From Sphingomonas sp. 3P27F8 (lineage in GTDB: Bacteria > Pseudomonadota > Alphaproteobacteria > Sphingomonadales > Sphingomonadaceae): 64,000 nt of DNA. The position numbers and the translations under genes are program-made. Shown in pieces: positions 26,216 through 35,700 of this stretch (its first letter is position 1; every line of letters starts with the position of its first letter). Location: the NCBI RefSeq assembly GCF_005502745.1, contig NZ_SCNL01000006.1, positions 166,140 to 230,139 of the forward strand, in the 5' to 3' direction. The notes under the pieces are model-generated. The model was not told the DNA's origin, searched no databases, and worked only from the letters and a program-made list of their open reading frames with translations.

Positions 26216-27415
26216 GTGTACGATCTGCTTGGCGGCCTGTCGGTGATCGAGGCATCGTCCTTCGTCGCATCGCCGACTGCCGGGCTGTATTGCGCGCAGA
26301 TGGGGGCGGAGGTGATCCGCGTCGATCAGATTGGCGGTGGCCCGGATTTCCGCCGCTGGCCGGTCACGGCGAACGATGACTCGCTCTATTGGGAAAACCT
26401 CAACCGCGCGAAGAAATCGGTCGCGCTCGATCTCGCCCGGCCGGAGGGGCGCGAATTGTTGCAGGCGCTGATCCGCGTGACCGGGCAGGTCATCACCAAT
26501 TTTCCGGTGAAGGGCTTCATGGCGCATGACGTGCTGGCGCAGGAACGGGCCGATCTCATCACCGTTCGCGTGATGGGCTGGGCGGATGGCACCCCGGCAC
26601 TGGACTATACCGTCAACAATTCGGTCGGTTATCCGCTGCTCACCGGCACGGGGCCAGAGCCCGTCAACCATGTGTTGCCGGCATGGGATCTGCTGAGCGG
26701 GGCCTATGCCGCCTTCGCGTTGCTCGCCGCGCTGCGACGCCGCGCGGAAACAGGCAACGGCGGGGAGATCCGCATTCCGCTCTCGGATGTCGCCATCGGC
26801 ACGGTCGCCAATCTCGGCAGCCTGGCGGAGGTGATGTACGAGGGGCATGACCGGCCCCGGCTGGGGAATACGGTATACGGGCTGTTCGGGCGCGATTTCG
26901 TCACCGCCGATGGCGTGCGGACCATGATCGTCGTCGTCACGCCACGGCAATGGGCGAACCTGATTGCCGCGCTCGGCCTGGAAGAGGCGGTCGCGGCGGC
27001 GGAAGCGCGGCTGGGTGTATCGTTCGCTACCGATGACGGGCTGCGCTTCGATCATCGCGACGCGCTGTTTCCGCTATTCGAGCAGGCGGTCGGGGCGCGC
27101 GCGCACGCCGATCTCGCCGCCGCGTTCGATGCTGGCGGTGTGGTCCATTCGGCGTACCGCAGCATGTCCGAAGCGGTGCGGGATCCCGCCCTGGTGGCGG
27201 ACAATCCGATCTTCGGCGTGGCCGAAAACCCGAGCGGCATCGTCTATCCTGCCGCCGGCGCCTTCGCCACCGTGCCGCAGCTCGATCGTCAGCCGCCGCG
27301 CCCCGCGCCCCGCAACGGCCAGCATACCGAGCAGGTGCTGGCTGAACGACTGTCGCTCTCATCGGGCGAGATCGCCCGTCTCATCGACTCCCGCATCATA
27401 GGAATTGCCCAATGA
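26216..27415 (+). CDS. CaiB/BaiF-family CoA transferase
   Basis: A 399-aa class III CoA transferase. The N-terminal 'LLGGLSVIEASSFVASP' and 'GAEVIRVD' and the 'AWDLLSG' segment with the probable catalytic Asp158 are family marks. It would move CoA from a donor thioester to a free carboxylic acid, activating the pathway substrate. It starts at GTG 6 bp after the acyl-CoA dehydrogenase stop and overlaps the thiolase start by 4 bp (ATGA). Confidence 0.92.
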   Translation: MYDLLGGLSVIEASSFVASPTAGLYCAQMGAEVIRVDQIGGGPDFRRWPVTANDDSLYWENLNRAKKSVALDLARPEGRELLQALIRVTGQVITNFPVKGFMAHDVLAQERADLITVRVMGWADGTPALDYTVNNSVGYPLLTGTGPEPVNHVLPAWDLLSGAYAAFALLAALRRRAETGNGGEIRIPLSDVAIGTVANLGSLAEVMYEGHDRPRLGNTVYGLFGRDFVTADGVRTMIVVVTPRQWANLIAALGLEEAVAAAEARLGVSFATDDGLRFDHRDALFPLFEQAVGARAHADLAAAFDAGGVVHSAYRSMSEAVRDPALVADNPIFGVAENPSGIVYPAAGAFATVPQLDRQPPRPAPRNGQHTEQVLAERLSLSSGEIARLIDSRIIGIAQ

Positions 27416-28641
27416 CCCAGCGCCGTGCCGCCATCGTCGCCCCGATCCGTACCGCCGTCGGCAAGTTCGGCGGCGCCCTCGCCGATCTGAATGCCGGGCA
27501 GCTTGGTGCGGTGATTCTCAAGTCGCTGATCGAGCGGACGAAGATCGATCCGGCGCGGGTGGACGACGTGGTTTTCTCGCAAGGCTATGGCAATGCCGAG
27601 GCTCCCGCGATCGGCCACTGGTCCTGGCTCGCCGCGGGTCTGCCGATCGATGTGCCGGGCTATCAGCTCGATCGGCGCTGCGGCTCCGGGCTGCAGGCGG
27701 TTATCAATGCCGCGATGATGGTGCAGACCGGCATGAGCGACGTGGTAGTCGCGGGCGGCGTCGAGAGCATGTCGAACGTCGAATATTATACCACCGAGGG
27801 CCGGCGCGGCACCCGCGCGGGCGGGCTGATGCTGCATGATCGCCTCACCCGCGGGCGGCTGATGTCGCAGCCGATCGAGCGGTTCGGCGTCATCAGCGGG
27901 ATGATCGAGACGGCCGAAAACCTCGCGCGCGATTACGGCATTTCGCGCGAGGCGGCCGATGCCTATGCCGTCCGCTCGCACCAGCGCGCCGCTGCGGCAT
28001 GGGCCAACGGCTTGTTCGATGACGAACTCGTTCCCGTTCCGGTGCCGCAGCGCAAGGGCGATCCGGTGATCTTCGCGCATGACGAAGGGTATCGCGCCGA
28101 TGCCAGCCTGGCGACGCTGGGCGCGCTGAAGCCGCTGGAGGCGAAGGCGATCCCGGGCGCGATCGTCACTGCCGGCAACGCCAGCCAGCAGAATGACGCC
28201 GCCGCCGCCTGTCTCGTCGTCGCGGAGGACAAGCTGGAAGAGCTGGGGCTGGAGCCGATCGCCTGGTTCCACAGCGCCGCCGCCGCGGGTTGCGACCCCG
28301 CGCGCATGGGGATCGGCCCGGTGCCGGCGGTCGAGCGATTGTTCGCCCGCAACGGCCTGGGCTGGGGCGATATCGATCTCGTCGAGCTGAACGAAGCGTT
28401 CGCGCCGCAGGTGCTGGCCGTGCTCAAGGGCTGGGGCTGGTCGGAGGACGACAGCCGCAACGAGATCCTCAACGTCAACGGCTCCGGCATTTCGCTGGGC
28501 CATCCGATCGGCGCGACCGGCGGTCGCATCCTCGCCAATCTCACCCGCGAGCTGCAACGCCGCGACGGGCGCTACGGTCTAGAAACCATGTGCATCGGCG
28601 GCGGACAAGGGATAGCAGCGATCTTCGAACGCGCCGCCTGA
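27412..28641 (+). CDS. Acetyl-CoA C-acyltransferase (thiolase)
   Basis: A 409-aa thiolase. The nucleophilic Cys90 lies in 'LDRRCGSGLQAV', His364 in 'GHPIGATGG', and the second acid/base Cys394 in CIGGGQG. It catalyses the final thiolytic cleavage of a 3-ketoacyl-CoA. Its start overlaps the CoA-transferase stop (ATGA). Together with its neighbours it completes a beta-oxidation cycle. Confidence 0.94.
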   Translation: MTQRRAAIVAPIRTAVGKFGGALADLNAGQLGAVILKSLIERTKIDPARVDDVVFSQGYGNAEAPAIGHWSWLAAGLPIDVPGYQLDRRCGSGLQAVINAAMMVQTGMSDVVVAGGVESMSNVEYYTTEGRRGTRAGGLMLHDRLTRGRLMSQPIERFGVISGMIETAENLARDYGISREAADAYAVRSHQRAAAAWANGLFDDELVPVPVPQRKGDPVIFAHDEGYRADASLATLGALKPLEAKAIPGAIVTAGNASQQNDAAAACLVVAEDKLEELGLEPIAWFHSAAAAGCDPARMGIGPVPAVERLFARNGLGWGDIDLVELNEAFAPQVLAVLKGWGWSEDDSRNEILNVNGSGISLGHPIGATGGRILANLTRELQRRDGRYGLETMCIGGGQGIAAIFERAA

Positions 28642-28659
28642 GCGCTAACCGGAGAGGAC

Positions 28660-29514
28660 ATGATGGACGACTGGAGCGCGTGGACCGGCCGCAGCGACAC
28701 ACAGACCGACCGGGTGGATCTGGGCGCCGTGACACGCTGGTGCGCGACGCTCGATCGCGCCATCCCGCATGATGGCTCGGTGCCGGTTGGCTACCATTGG
28801 TGCCTGTGCCTCCCCGATGCGCCCACCGCGATGCTGAGCCCGGACGGGCATCCGCGCCGTGATCTCGGCACGCGCAGCTTCCTTCCCCCTGTAACGTTGC
28901 CACGCCGGATGTGGGCATCGAGCCGGATGGAATTCGCCAGGCCGCTGCGCGTCGATGACAGGGTGACGCGGCAATCACGTATCCTGTCGGTGTCGCAGAA
29001 GCACGGGGCGTCCGGCGAGCTCGTCTTCGTCGATGTCGCGCACGATGTGCTCGCTGACGGCGTGCTTGCGGTGCGAGAGGTGCAGTCGATCGTCTATCGC
29101 GAGGCCGCGGCCAAGGATGCGCCGCCGGCTCCCCCGCCTGCCGGGGCCGGCAGGTTCGATGCGGCGGCATGGGGCACGGTACGCACGATCGCGCCATCGC
29201 CAGCGTTGTTGTTCCGCTATTCGGCGCTCACCTTCAACAGCCATCGCATCCACTACGATCTAGCTTATGCCACATCGAAAGAGGGATATCGCGGGCTGGT
29301 GGTGCAGGCGCCGCTCACGGCGACCTTGTTGCTGGAGCTGGCGCGGCGCGAGCTTGGCGATCATGCCCTGCGCACGTTCTCCTTCCGCGGCATTTCACCC
29401 GCGATCGCGAGCGAGACGCTGCATCTGGCGATGAAGAGCGATGGCGAAGGGATCGAACTGGGCGCGTTCGCCGCCGATGGCCGGCGCGTGATGCAGGCGC
29501 GCGCCGAGCGCTGA
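28660..29514 (+). CDS. MaoC-like/FAS1-type hotdog hydratase
   Basis: A 284-aa double-hotdog protein of the type annotated as FAS1-like dehydratase or mesaconyl-CoA hydratase. The N-terminal half has 'RMWASSRMEFARPLRVDDRVTR'-like hotdog strands; the C-terminal half has 'FRYSALTFNSHRIHYD', which contains the usual hydratase Asp/His region. The likely role is hydration of the enoyl-CoA made by the acyl-CoA dehydrogenase. GGAGAGG precedes the tandem ATGs at 28660. Its stop sits in a palindrome shared with the convergent DUF4126 gene. Confidence 0.85.
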   Translation: MMDDWSAWTGRSDTQTDRVDLGAVTRWCATLDRAIPHDGSVPVGYHWCLCLPDAPTAMLSPDGHPRRDLGTRSFLPPVTLPRRMWASSRMEFARPLRVDDRVTRQSRILSVSQKHGASGELVFVDVAHDVLADGVLAVREVQSIVYREAAAKDAPPAPPPAGAGRFDAAAWGTVRTIAPSPALLFRYSALTFNSHRIHYDLAYATSKEGYRGLVVQAPLTATLLLELARRELGDHALRTFSFRGISPAIASETLHLAMKSDGEGIELGAFAADGRRVMQARAER

Positions 29515-29523
29515 TCTCAGCGC
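29508..29523. repeat. Inverted repeat spanning two convergent stop codons
   Basis: GCGCTGA-TC-TCAGCGC is a perfect 7+7 palindrome. The two halves hold the TGA of the hydratase gene (+) and the TGA of the DUF4126 gene (-). There is no T tract. Confidence 0.6.
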
Positions 29524-30116
29524 GCAGGCGTACCGCGTTTGCGGACGACGCGGCGATAGAAACTCCGCAGCAACACCAGCACCGCGACCGCCACGACAAC
29601 GACCATGACGGCCACCGCGATCGCCGCCCACGGGCTGGCGAAGGCGGTAAGCAGCAGCCCGGTGGTGGCAATGTCTCCACCGGTTGACAGGGCGATATTC
29701 GAGAACGGCTCCGGGCTGGCATTGGCCACCGCCCGGGTGCCGGCCTTTGCACCATGCGTCAGTAACGCCGCGCCGCCGCCGAGCAACACCGCGATAACCT
29801 GCCACGTCGGATCGCCGGGATCGACGATGGCGAGCGCGAGCAGCGCCCCGCCGACCGGGCGGATCAGCGTGTGGACGGAATCCCACGCGCTATCGATCCA
29901 CATCACCTTGTCCGCGAAGAATTCGGCCACCGCGCCGACGCCCGCGACAGCGATCACCCAGGGATTGGCAAACACATCCAGCGCATGGAGATGGGCCGGC
30001 ATCGCGATCCAGCCGAAATGCATCGCAAGCCCCGTGACGAACACGCAGACATACAGGCGCCATCCGCTCAACAGGCTGACGCTTGCCGCCAGCCCAAGGA
30101 TGCCCGCCGCTGTCAT
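29517..30116 (-). CDS. DUF4126 membrane protein
   Basis: A 199-aa protein with about five membrane segments and the DUF4126 features 'GWRLYVCVFVTGLAMHFGWI', 'VMWIDSAWDSVHTLIRPVGGALLA' and 'ATTGLLLTAFASPWAAI'. Function is unknown for the family. It converges on the hydratase gene with 2 bp between stops. No partner is evident; the kinase gene behind it is separated by 41 bp on the same strand and may be cotranscribed. Confidence 0.83.
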   Translation of the reverse strand: MTAAGILGLAASVSLLSGWRLYVCVFVTGLAMHFGWIAMPAHLHALDVFANPWVIAVAGVGAVAEFFADKVMWIDSAWDSVHTLIRPVGGALLALAIVDPGDPTWQVIAVLLGGGAALLTHGAKAGTRAVANASPEPFSNIALSTGGDIATTGLLLTAFASPWAAIAVAVMVVVVAVAVLVLLRSFYRRVVRKRGTPAR

Positions 30117-30157
30117 TGCAGTATCCTAACAGTCATCCACGCCGGGCGCACCCTCGA

Positions 30158-31303
30158 TCAGGCATCGGACGCAACCGGCGCGAGCGGCACCTTTACGGTG
30201 AAGGTGCTGCCCGCGCCCGGCCCGCCACTTTCCACCGCGATGGTTCCCTCGTGCAGTGCGACGAGCTGCTTCACCAGCGCCAGCCCGATGCCAAGTCCAC
30301 CCTGCGCGCGGATGCGGTGATCCTCGACCTGCTCGAATATCTGGAAGATGCGCGACTGCATCTCGATCGGAATCCCGATCCCCGTGTCGGCCACGACGAT
30401 CTCCGCATGGCTCGCATCGCAACGCACCTTCAGCGCGACCGCACCGCCGGGCGGGGTGTATTTCGCGGCATTGATCAGCAGATTGCCGATGACCTGCGCC
30501 AGCCGCGTGTGATCGGCGATCAGCCACACCGGCGACGGCGGCAGTTCCTCGCTGAATTCCAGTTCGCTCGCCTCGAAGCCCTGCCGGCTCATCTCAACGG
30601 CGGTTCTGACCACCTCGCACAGGTCGATCCGCTCGCGCTGGAGCGATATCTTGCCCTCGCTTATCCGCGAGATATCGAGAAGATCCTCGATGAGGCGCGA
30701 AAGGTGCGTGAGCTGCCGCCCCATCTGCTCGCGGATCGCGGCGGTATGCTCGCCGGTGTCGCGGCGATTGAGCAGGTGCAGGCCGCCGCTCAGCGCCGCC
30801 ACCGGGTTGCGCAGTTCATGCCCCAGCATCGCGAGAAACTCGTCCTTGCGGCGATCGGCATCGCGCAGTGCCGCGGTCAGCGCCTCGAGTTGGTCGCGCT
30901 TCTCGGCGAGCCGCCGCCGCTGGCGGTAGAGATCGAAGAAGATCCGCGCCTTGCTGCGCAGTATATCCGGCTCGATCGGCTTCTGGATGAAATCAACCGC
31001 GCCAGCCTCATAGCCGCGAAAGCGGCGCTGCTGGTCGGCGCTCCCCGCCGTCACGAAGATGATCGGGATATGCCGGGTCCGCTCGTTGCCGCGCATGAAT
31101 TCGGCCAGCTCGAACCCGTCCATGCCCGGCATCTGAACATCGAGCAGCGCCAGCGCGACATCATGGTGCAACAGCAGCTCGAGCGCCGCCTCCCCCGATC
31201 GCGCTTTCAGCACGGTCACATCATCGCCACGCAGCAACGCCTCCAGCGAAAGGAGATTGCCTTCCAGATCATCGACCAGGAGAAAATTAACCCGCTCCAT
31301 CAA
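30158..31303 (-). CDS. Response regulator-histidine kinase fusion
   Basis: A 381-aa protein with an N-terminal receiver domain (phosphoacceptor Asp55 in LLDVQMPGMDG, Lys108 region 'FIQKPI'), a short coiled linker (about 120-150), a HisKA helix with His162 in GHELRNP, and a C-terminal ATPase domain ('NLLINAAKYTPPGG', DTGIGIP, GLGIGLALV). There is no membrane segment, so it is cytosolic. It is last of four signalling genes and follows cheB by 5 bp. It may take phosphate from the large hybrid kinase. Confidence 0.92.
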   Translation of the reverse strand: MMERVNFLLVDDLEGNLLSLEALLRGDDVTVLKARSGEAALELLLHHDVALALLDVQMPGMDGFELAEFMRGNERTRHIPIIFVTAGSADQQRRFRGYEAGAVDFIQKPIEPDILRSKARIFFDLYRQRRRLAEKRDQLEALTAALRDADRRKDEFLAMLGHELRNPVAALSGGLHLLNRRDTGEHTAAIREQMGRQLTHLSRLIEDLLDISRISEGKISLQRERIDLCEVVRTAVEMSRQGFEASELEFSEELPPSPVWLIADHTRLAQVIGNLLINAAKYTPPGGAVALKVRCDASHAEIVVADTGIGIPIEMQSRIFQIFEQVEDHRIRAQGGLGIGLALVKQLVALHEGTIAVESGGPGAGSTFTVKVPLAPVASDA

Positions 31304-31308
31304 GCCTC

Positions 31309-31884
31309 TTAAATTCCTCCGAAATCAAGCAAACAGGACGCGATCGCGTCGAGAGACAATGGCCGTGCGGCGGGGCATTCGTGCAGCGCCGCCGCCGGCA
31401 TTGTTGATGCGGTGGCGGTCGCCGGATCCTCCACCATCACGATGCCGCCGGCCTCGGCCACCGCCGCCAATCCGCGCGCGCCATCCTGATTGGCGCCGGT
31501 AAGCACCACGCCAGCCAGCGCGGGACCATAAGCGTCCGCGGCGCTTTCGAACAGCACATCGATCGAGGGCCGGGAATAGAGCACCGGATCGTCGGCCGAC
31601 AACGACAGCGTGCGATCGCCCTCCACCAGCAGGTGATAGTCGGGCGGCGCGAAATAGACCTTGCCCGCCGCGACCGGCTCCTTGTCCTCCGCCTCGCACA
31701 CGTCGATGCGGCATTTCGATCGGAACAACGCCGCGAGAACATTGCGCCGGTCCGAGGGCACATGCACCACCACGATCACCGCGAGTGGATAATCGACCGG
31801 CAGACGCGGCAGGATCGCGGACAGCGCCTCCACCGCGCCGGCGGAAGCGCCGATCACCACCGCCTCGATCCGTGCGGCGCTCAC
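31309..31884 (-). CDS. CheB-type methylesterase catalytic domain
   Basis: A 191-aa protein with only the CheB effector domain and no receiver. Ser14 in IGASAG, His41 in VVVHVP and the Asp in LTGANQDGARG form the expected triad. It would demethylate glutamyl methyl esters made by the adjacent CheR. Its start overlaps the cheR stop (ATGA). There is no chemoreceptor, cheA or cheW gene in view, so the target is likely a kinase rather than a chemotaxis array. Confidence 0.88.
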   Translation of the reverse strand: MSAARIEAVVIGASAGAVEALSAILPRLPVDYPLAVIVVVHVPSDRRNVLAALFRSKCRIDVCEAEDKEPVAAGKVYFAPPDYHLLVEGDRTLSLSADDPVLYSRPSIDVLFESAADAYGPALAGVVLTGANQDGARGLAAVAEAGGIVMVEDPATATASTMPAAALHECPAARPLSLDAIASCLLDFGGI

Positions 31885-32705
31885 GGCTCGCGTCTCTGGT
31901 AGATTTTCTCGTCGCGCACGAAATCGGTGAAAGAGCCCGCGTGCTCGGAGAAACGCAGGCTCTCCTTCGCGCCCAGCCCGAGAAAGCCGTTGCGTGCCAG
32001 GGACTCGCGGAACAGCCCGATCGCGCGGTTCTGCAGCGGGCGATCGAAATAGATCAGCACGTTGCGGCAGGAGATCAGGTGCATCTCCGCGAATACCGCA
32101 TCGGTGACGAGGCTGTGGTCGGAGAATACGACGCGATCGCGCAGCGTCTTGTCGAACGCCGCCGCGCCATAGGCCGTGCTGTAATAATCGGAGAGCGAGG
32201 TCTTTCCGCCGGATTTCTGATGGTTTTCGGTGAACGCCTTGATCCGGTCCAGGGAATAGATGCCGCTCGATGCGATCTTCAGCGCCTCCGGGTTGATGTC
32301 GGTTGCGTAGAACAGCGTTCGTTCCTCAAGCCCCTCCTCGCGGAACAGGATCACGAAGGAATAAAGCTCCTCGCCGCTGCTGCACCCCGCAATCCAGATC
32401 CGCAGCGAGGGATAGGTGCGCAGGTGCGGCACCACCTTTTCGCGGAGCGCACGGAAATAGAGCGGATCGCGAAACATCTCGCTCACCTGCACCGTGAGAT
32501 AACCGAGCAGCGTCGTCAGCATCGCCGGCTCGTGAAGCAGCGCCTCCTGCATGGCGGAGAAATTGCGGAAGCCGAGCTGCTCGCGCGCCTGCCGCAGCCG
32601 CCGCTTGACCGATGCGCGCGCGTAGTTGCGAAAATCATAATGATATCGCCGGAACAGCGCATCGAGCAGCAGCTCGATCTCGATATCCTCGATCTCGTCG
32701 CGCAT
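31881..32705 (-). CDS. CheR-type protein-glutamate methyltransferase
   Basis: A 274-aa SAM-dependent methyltransferase. It has an N-terminal CheR helical domain ('YDFRNYARASVKRRL'), then 'RIWIAGCSSGEELYS' (SAM motif I) and 'ISCRNVLIYF' (motif near the active site). It is coupled to cheB and lies 10 bp after the hybrid kinase. As with cheB, no receptor gene is nearby. Confidence 0.9.
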   Translation of the reverse strand: MRDEIEDIEIELLLDALFRRYHYDFRNYARASVKRRLRQAREQLGFRNFSAMQEALLHEPAMLTTLLGYLTVQVSEMFRDPLYFRALREKVVPHLRTYPSLRIWIAGCSSGEELYSFVILFREEGLEERTLFYATDINPEALKIASSGIYSLDRIKAFTENHQKSGGKTSLSDYYSTAYGAAAFDKTLRDRVVFSDHSLVTDAVFAEMHLISCRNVLIYFDRPLQNRAIGLFRESLARNGFLGLGAKESLRFSEHAGSFTDFVRDEKIYQRREP

Positions 32706-32715
32706 CGGCGGCGGC

Positions 32716-35700
32716 CTAGCGCGGCATCCAGACGCGGACGAGCGAGAGCAGCTTGTCCACGTCCAGCGGCTTGGCCATGTAATCGTTCGCGCCCGCCTCG
32801 ATGCAGCGTTCCTGATCGTCGGGCATCGCCTTGGCGGTGAGGGTGATGATCGGCAGCTTGCGCCAGCGCTCGTCGTCGCGGATCGCGCGCGTCGCGGTTA
32901 GGCCGTCCATCACCGGCATCATCACGTCCATCAGCACCAGATCGATCGCCGCGGCCGGGTCGGCGGATGCCTTTTCGAGCGCGTCGAGCGCCTCCTGCCC
33001 GTTGCGCGCGATCTCCACCCGCGCGCCGCGCGGTTCGAGGATGTTGGTCAGCGAATAGACGTTGCGCACGTCATCCTCGACGATGAGGATACGGCGCCCT
33101 TCCAGAATGGCGTCGCGGCTGCGCGCCTTCTGGATCATTTTCTGCTGTTCGAGCGGCAGGTCGTTGACCACCTGATGAAGGAACAGCGAAACTTCGTCGA
33201 GCAGCCGCTCGGGGGAACGCGCGCCCTTGATAATGATCGAATCCGAATAGCGGCGCAGGCGCTGCTCCTCGTCAGGCGAAAGATCGCGCCCGGTATAGAC
33301 GATCACCGGCGGGAAGGCGTGCGTGCCATCCGCGCTCAGCGTCTCCAGCAGCGAGAAGCCGGTCGCGTCGGGCAGCGACAGATCGAGCACCATGCAATCG
33401 AACGTCTGCTGCTCCAGCCGCTCCAGGCATTCTGCCGCCGTGCCCGCGCCGACTGTCTCCACCTCGCCCGACGACAGGAGCTTTGCCACCGCATCTCGCT
33501 GGCGCGCGTCGTCCTCGACGATCAGCACGCGCCGCACGGTGCGGGTCAGCGTGGAGGCCAGCGATTCCAGCACCCCGGCCAGATCCTCGCGCTTCACCGG
33601 CTTCTTGAGATAGCCGATCGCACCGAGCGACAGCGCGGTCTGCGTATGATCGCTGCCGGATACCACGTGAACCGGGATATGCCGCGTCGCCACGTCCCGC
33701 TTCAGCCGGTCAAGCACCGCCAGGCCGGACTGATCGGGCAGCCCCACGTCGAGGACGACCGCGCTTGGCCGGTGGCTCCGTGCCAGCGCGAGCGCCTCTT
33801 CCGCAGTGCCGGCGACGAGCGTCTGGAAGCCCATCTCGCGCGATAGATCGCGGACGATCCCGGCGAATGTGGTATCGTCTTCCACAACCAGCAGGATGCG
33901 GCGCGCGTCGGCCAGCTGATCGCGATCGTCCTCGATGCGTCGCGGGCGCACGGCGACGCGCGGTAGTGACGACGTGTCAACGCGAGCCGGGGCGGCCGGT
34001 GCGGCAACAGGCGCCGCGGGCTCGCGCGGCGCGACGTGCGCGGGATCATAGGTGGACGGGATCGTGACGGTGAAGGTGCTGCCCTCGCCCTCCGCGCTGG
34101 TCAGTGTGATAGCGCCCCCGAGCAGCCGCGCCAGCTCACGCGAGATCGAAAGGCCAAGGCCGGTGCCGCCGTATTTCCGGCTGATCGTGCCATCGGCCTG
34201 CTGGAACGCCTCGAAGATGCTGCGCTGATGCTCCGCGGTGATGCCGATGCCGGTATCGGTGACGGCGAGCGCGATCCGATCATCCGCGACGCGATCGATC
34301 GACACCCGCACGCTGCCGGTCTCGGTGAACTTGAACGCATTGGAGAGCAGGTTCTTCAGGATCTGCTCCAGCCGCTGCCGATCGGTATCGATCGTCGGCG
34401 GGCAATCCGGCGCGATGACGATATCGAGCGCCAGTCCCTTCTCGTCGGCGACCGGCTGGAACAACGCACGCAGGTCTTTCGCCAGCCGTTCCATTTCCAC
34501 CGTTTCCGGCTGCACCTGAACATGCCCCGCCTCGATCTTCGACAGATCGAGGATGTCGTTGATGAGGCCGAGCAGATCATTCCCCGACGAATGGATCGTG
34601 CGGGCGTAATTCACCTGCTCGTCGGAGAGATTGTCGTCAGGGTTGTCGCCGAGCAGCTTGGAGAGGATCAGCAACGAATTGAGCGGCGTGCGCAGTTCGT
34701 GCGACATGTTGGCGAGGAAATCGGACTTGTACTGGCTGGCCTGTTCCAGTTCGCGCGCCTTCAGCTCCACTGCGGCATTGGAAAGCGCGAGCTTGTCGCG
34801 CTGCACCTCAAGCCGCTGCGCCTGTTCCTCGAGCTGGACGTTGGTCTGCTCAAGTTCCGCCTGTTGCTGCTCCAGTCGCGTCTGCGATTCGCGCAGCGCG
34901 CGCCCCTGCTCTTCCAGTTCCTCGTTCGAAACGCGCAGTTCCTCGCTCTGGACCTGCATTTCCTCGGACTGGCGCTGCGTTTCCTCCAGCAGGTTCTGCA
35001 ATTCCGCGCGATACCGGGCAGAGCGCAGGGCGACGCCCAGCGGCCCCGCCACTTCGCCAAGCAGTTCCAGCGTGCGATCGTCGATCGGGCGCAGGAAGCC
35101 GAGTTCGATCACGCCCTGCACAAGGCCATCGGCAGCCGCGGGCGCAATGGCGAGATGACGCGGGCGATCGCGCCCCAGCGCCGAGCCGATCGTCAGATAA
35201 CCATCCGGCACATCGCCGATCACCACCGACGCGCCATCCACCGCGACCTGTCCGAGCAATCCTTCGCCGCGTGAAAACGCTTCGACGATCGTGGCGTCGG
35301 GCGGCACGCCATAGGTCGAGACGCGGCGATAATTGCTGCCGTCGCCGATAAACACCGCGCCCGCCTGCGCATCCAGGAAGCGCACCAGAAATGCCAGGAT
35401 ATTGTCGCCGATCTGCGCGGTGCCGAGATCGCCGATCACGGCCGACGCCAGTCCCACCTGCCCGGACTGGAGCCAATCCCGCCGCGCCCGCGCCAGTGCG
35501 GCGCGGCGGATCAGAACCCCGATGAACAGCGTCAGCGCCACCCCGACGATACAGGTAATGAGGATGCTGAGCCGTGCCACCTGATACGCCGCGTCCATCG
35601 CCACGACGCCTTCGCGCCGCAGCCGCGTTTCTTCCTGCAGCATCACCTCGAGCTGCTCGCGGATCGCATCCATCTCCGCCTTGCCGCGATCGCTGTTGAC

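Noticed and set aside
24866..27055. 729-codon minus-strand frame across the beta-oxidation operon
   Set aside because: It spans three real genes on the other strand and has shadow-like composition (Arg, His, Gly, Asp).
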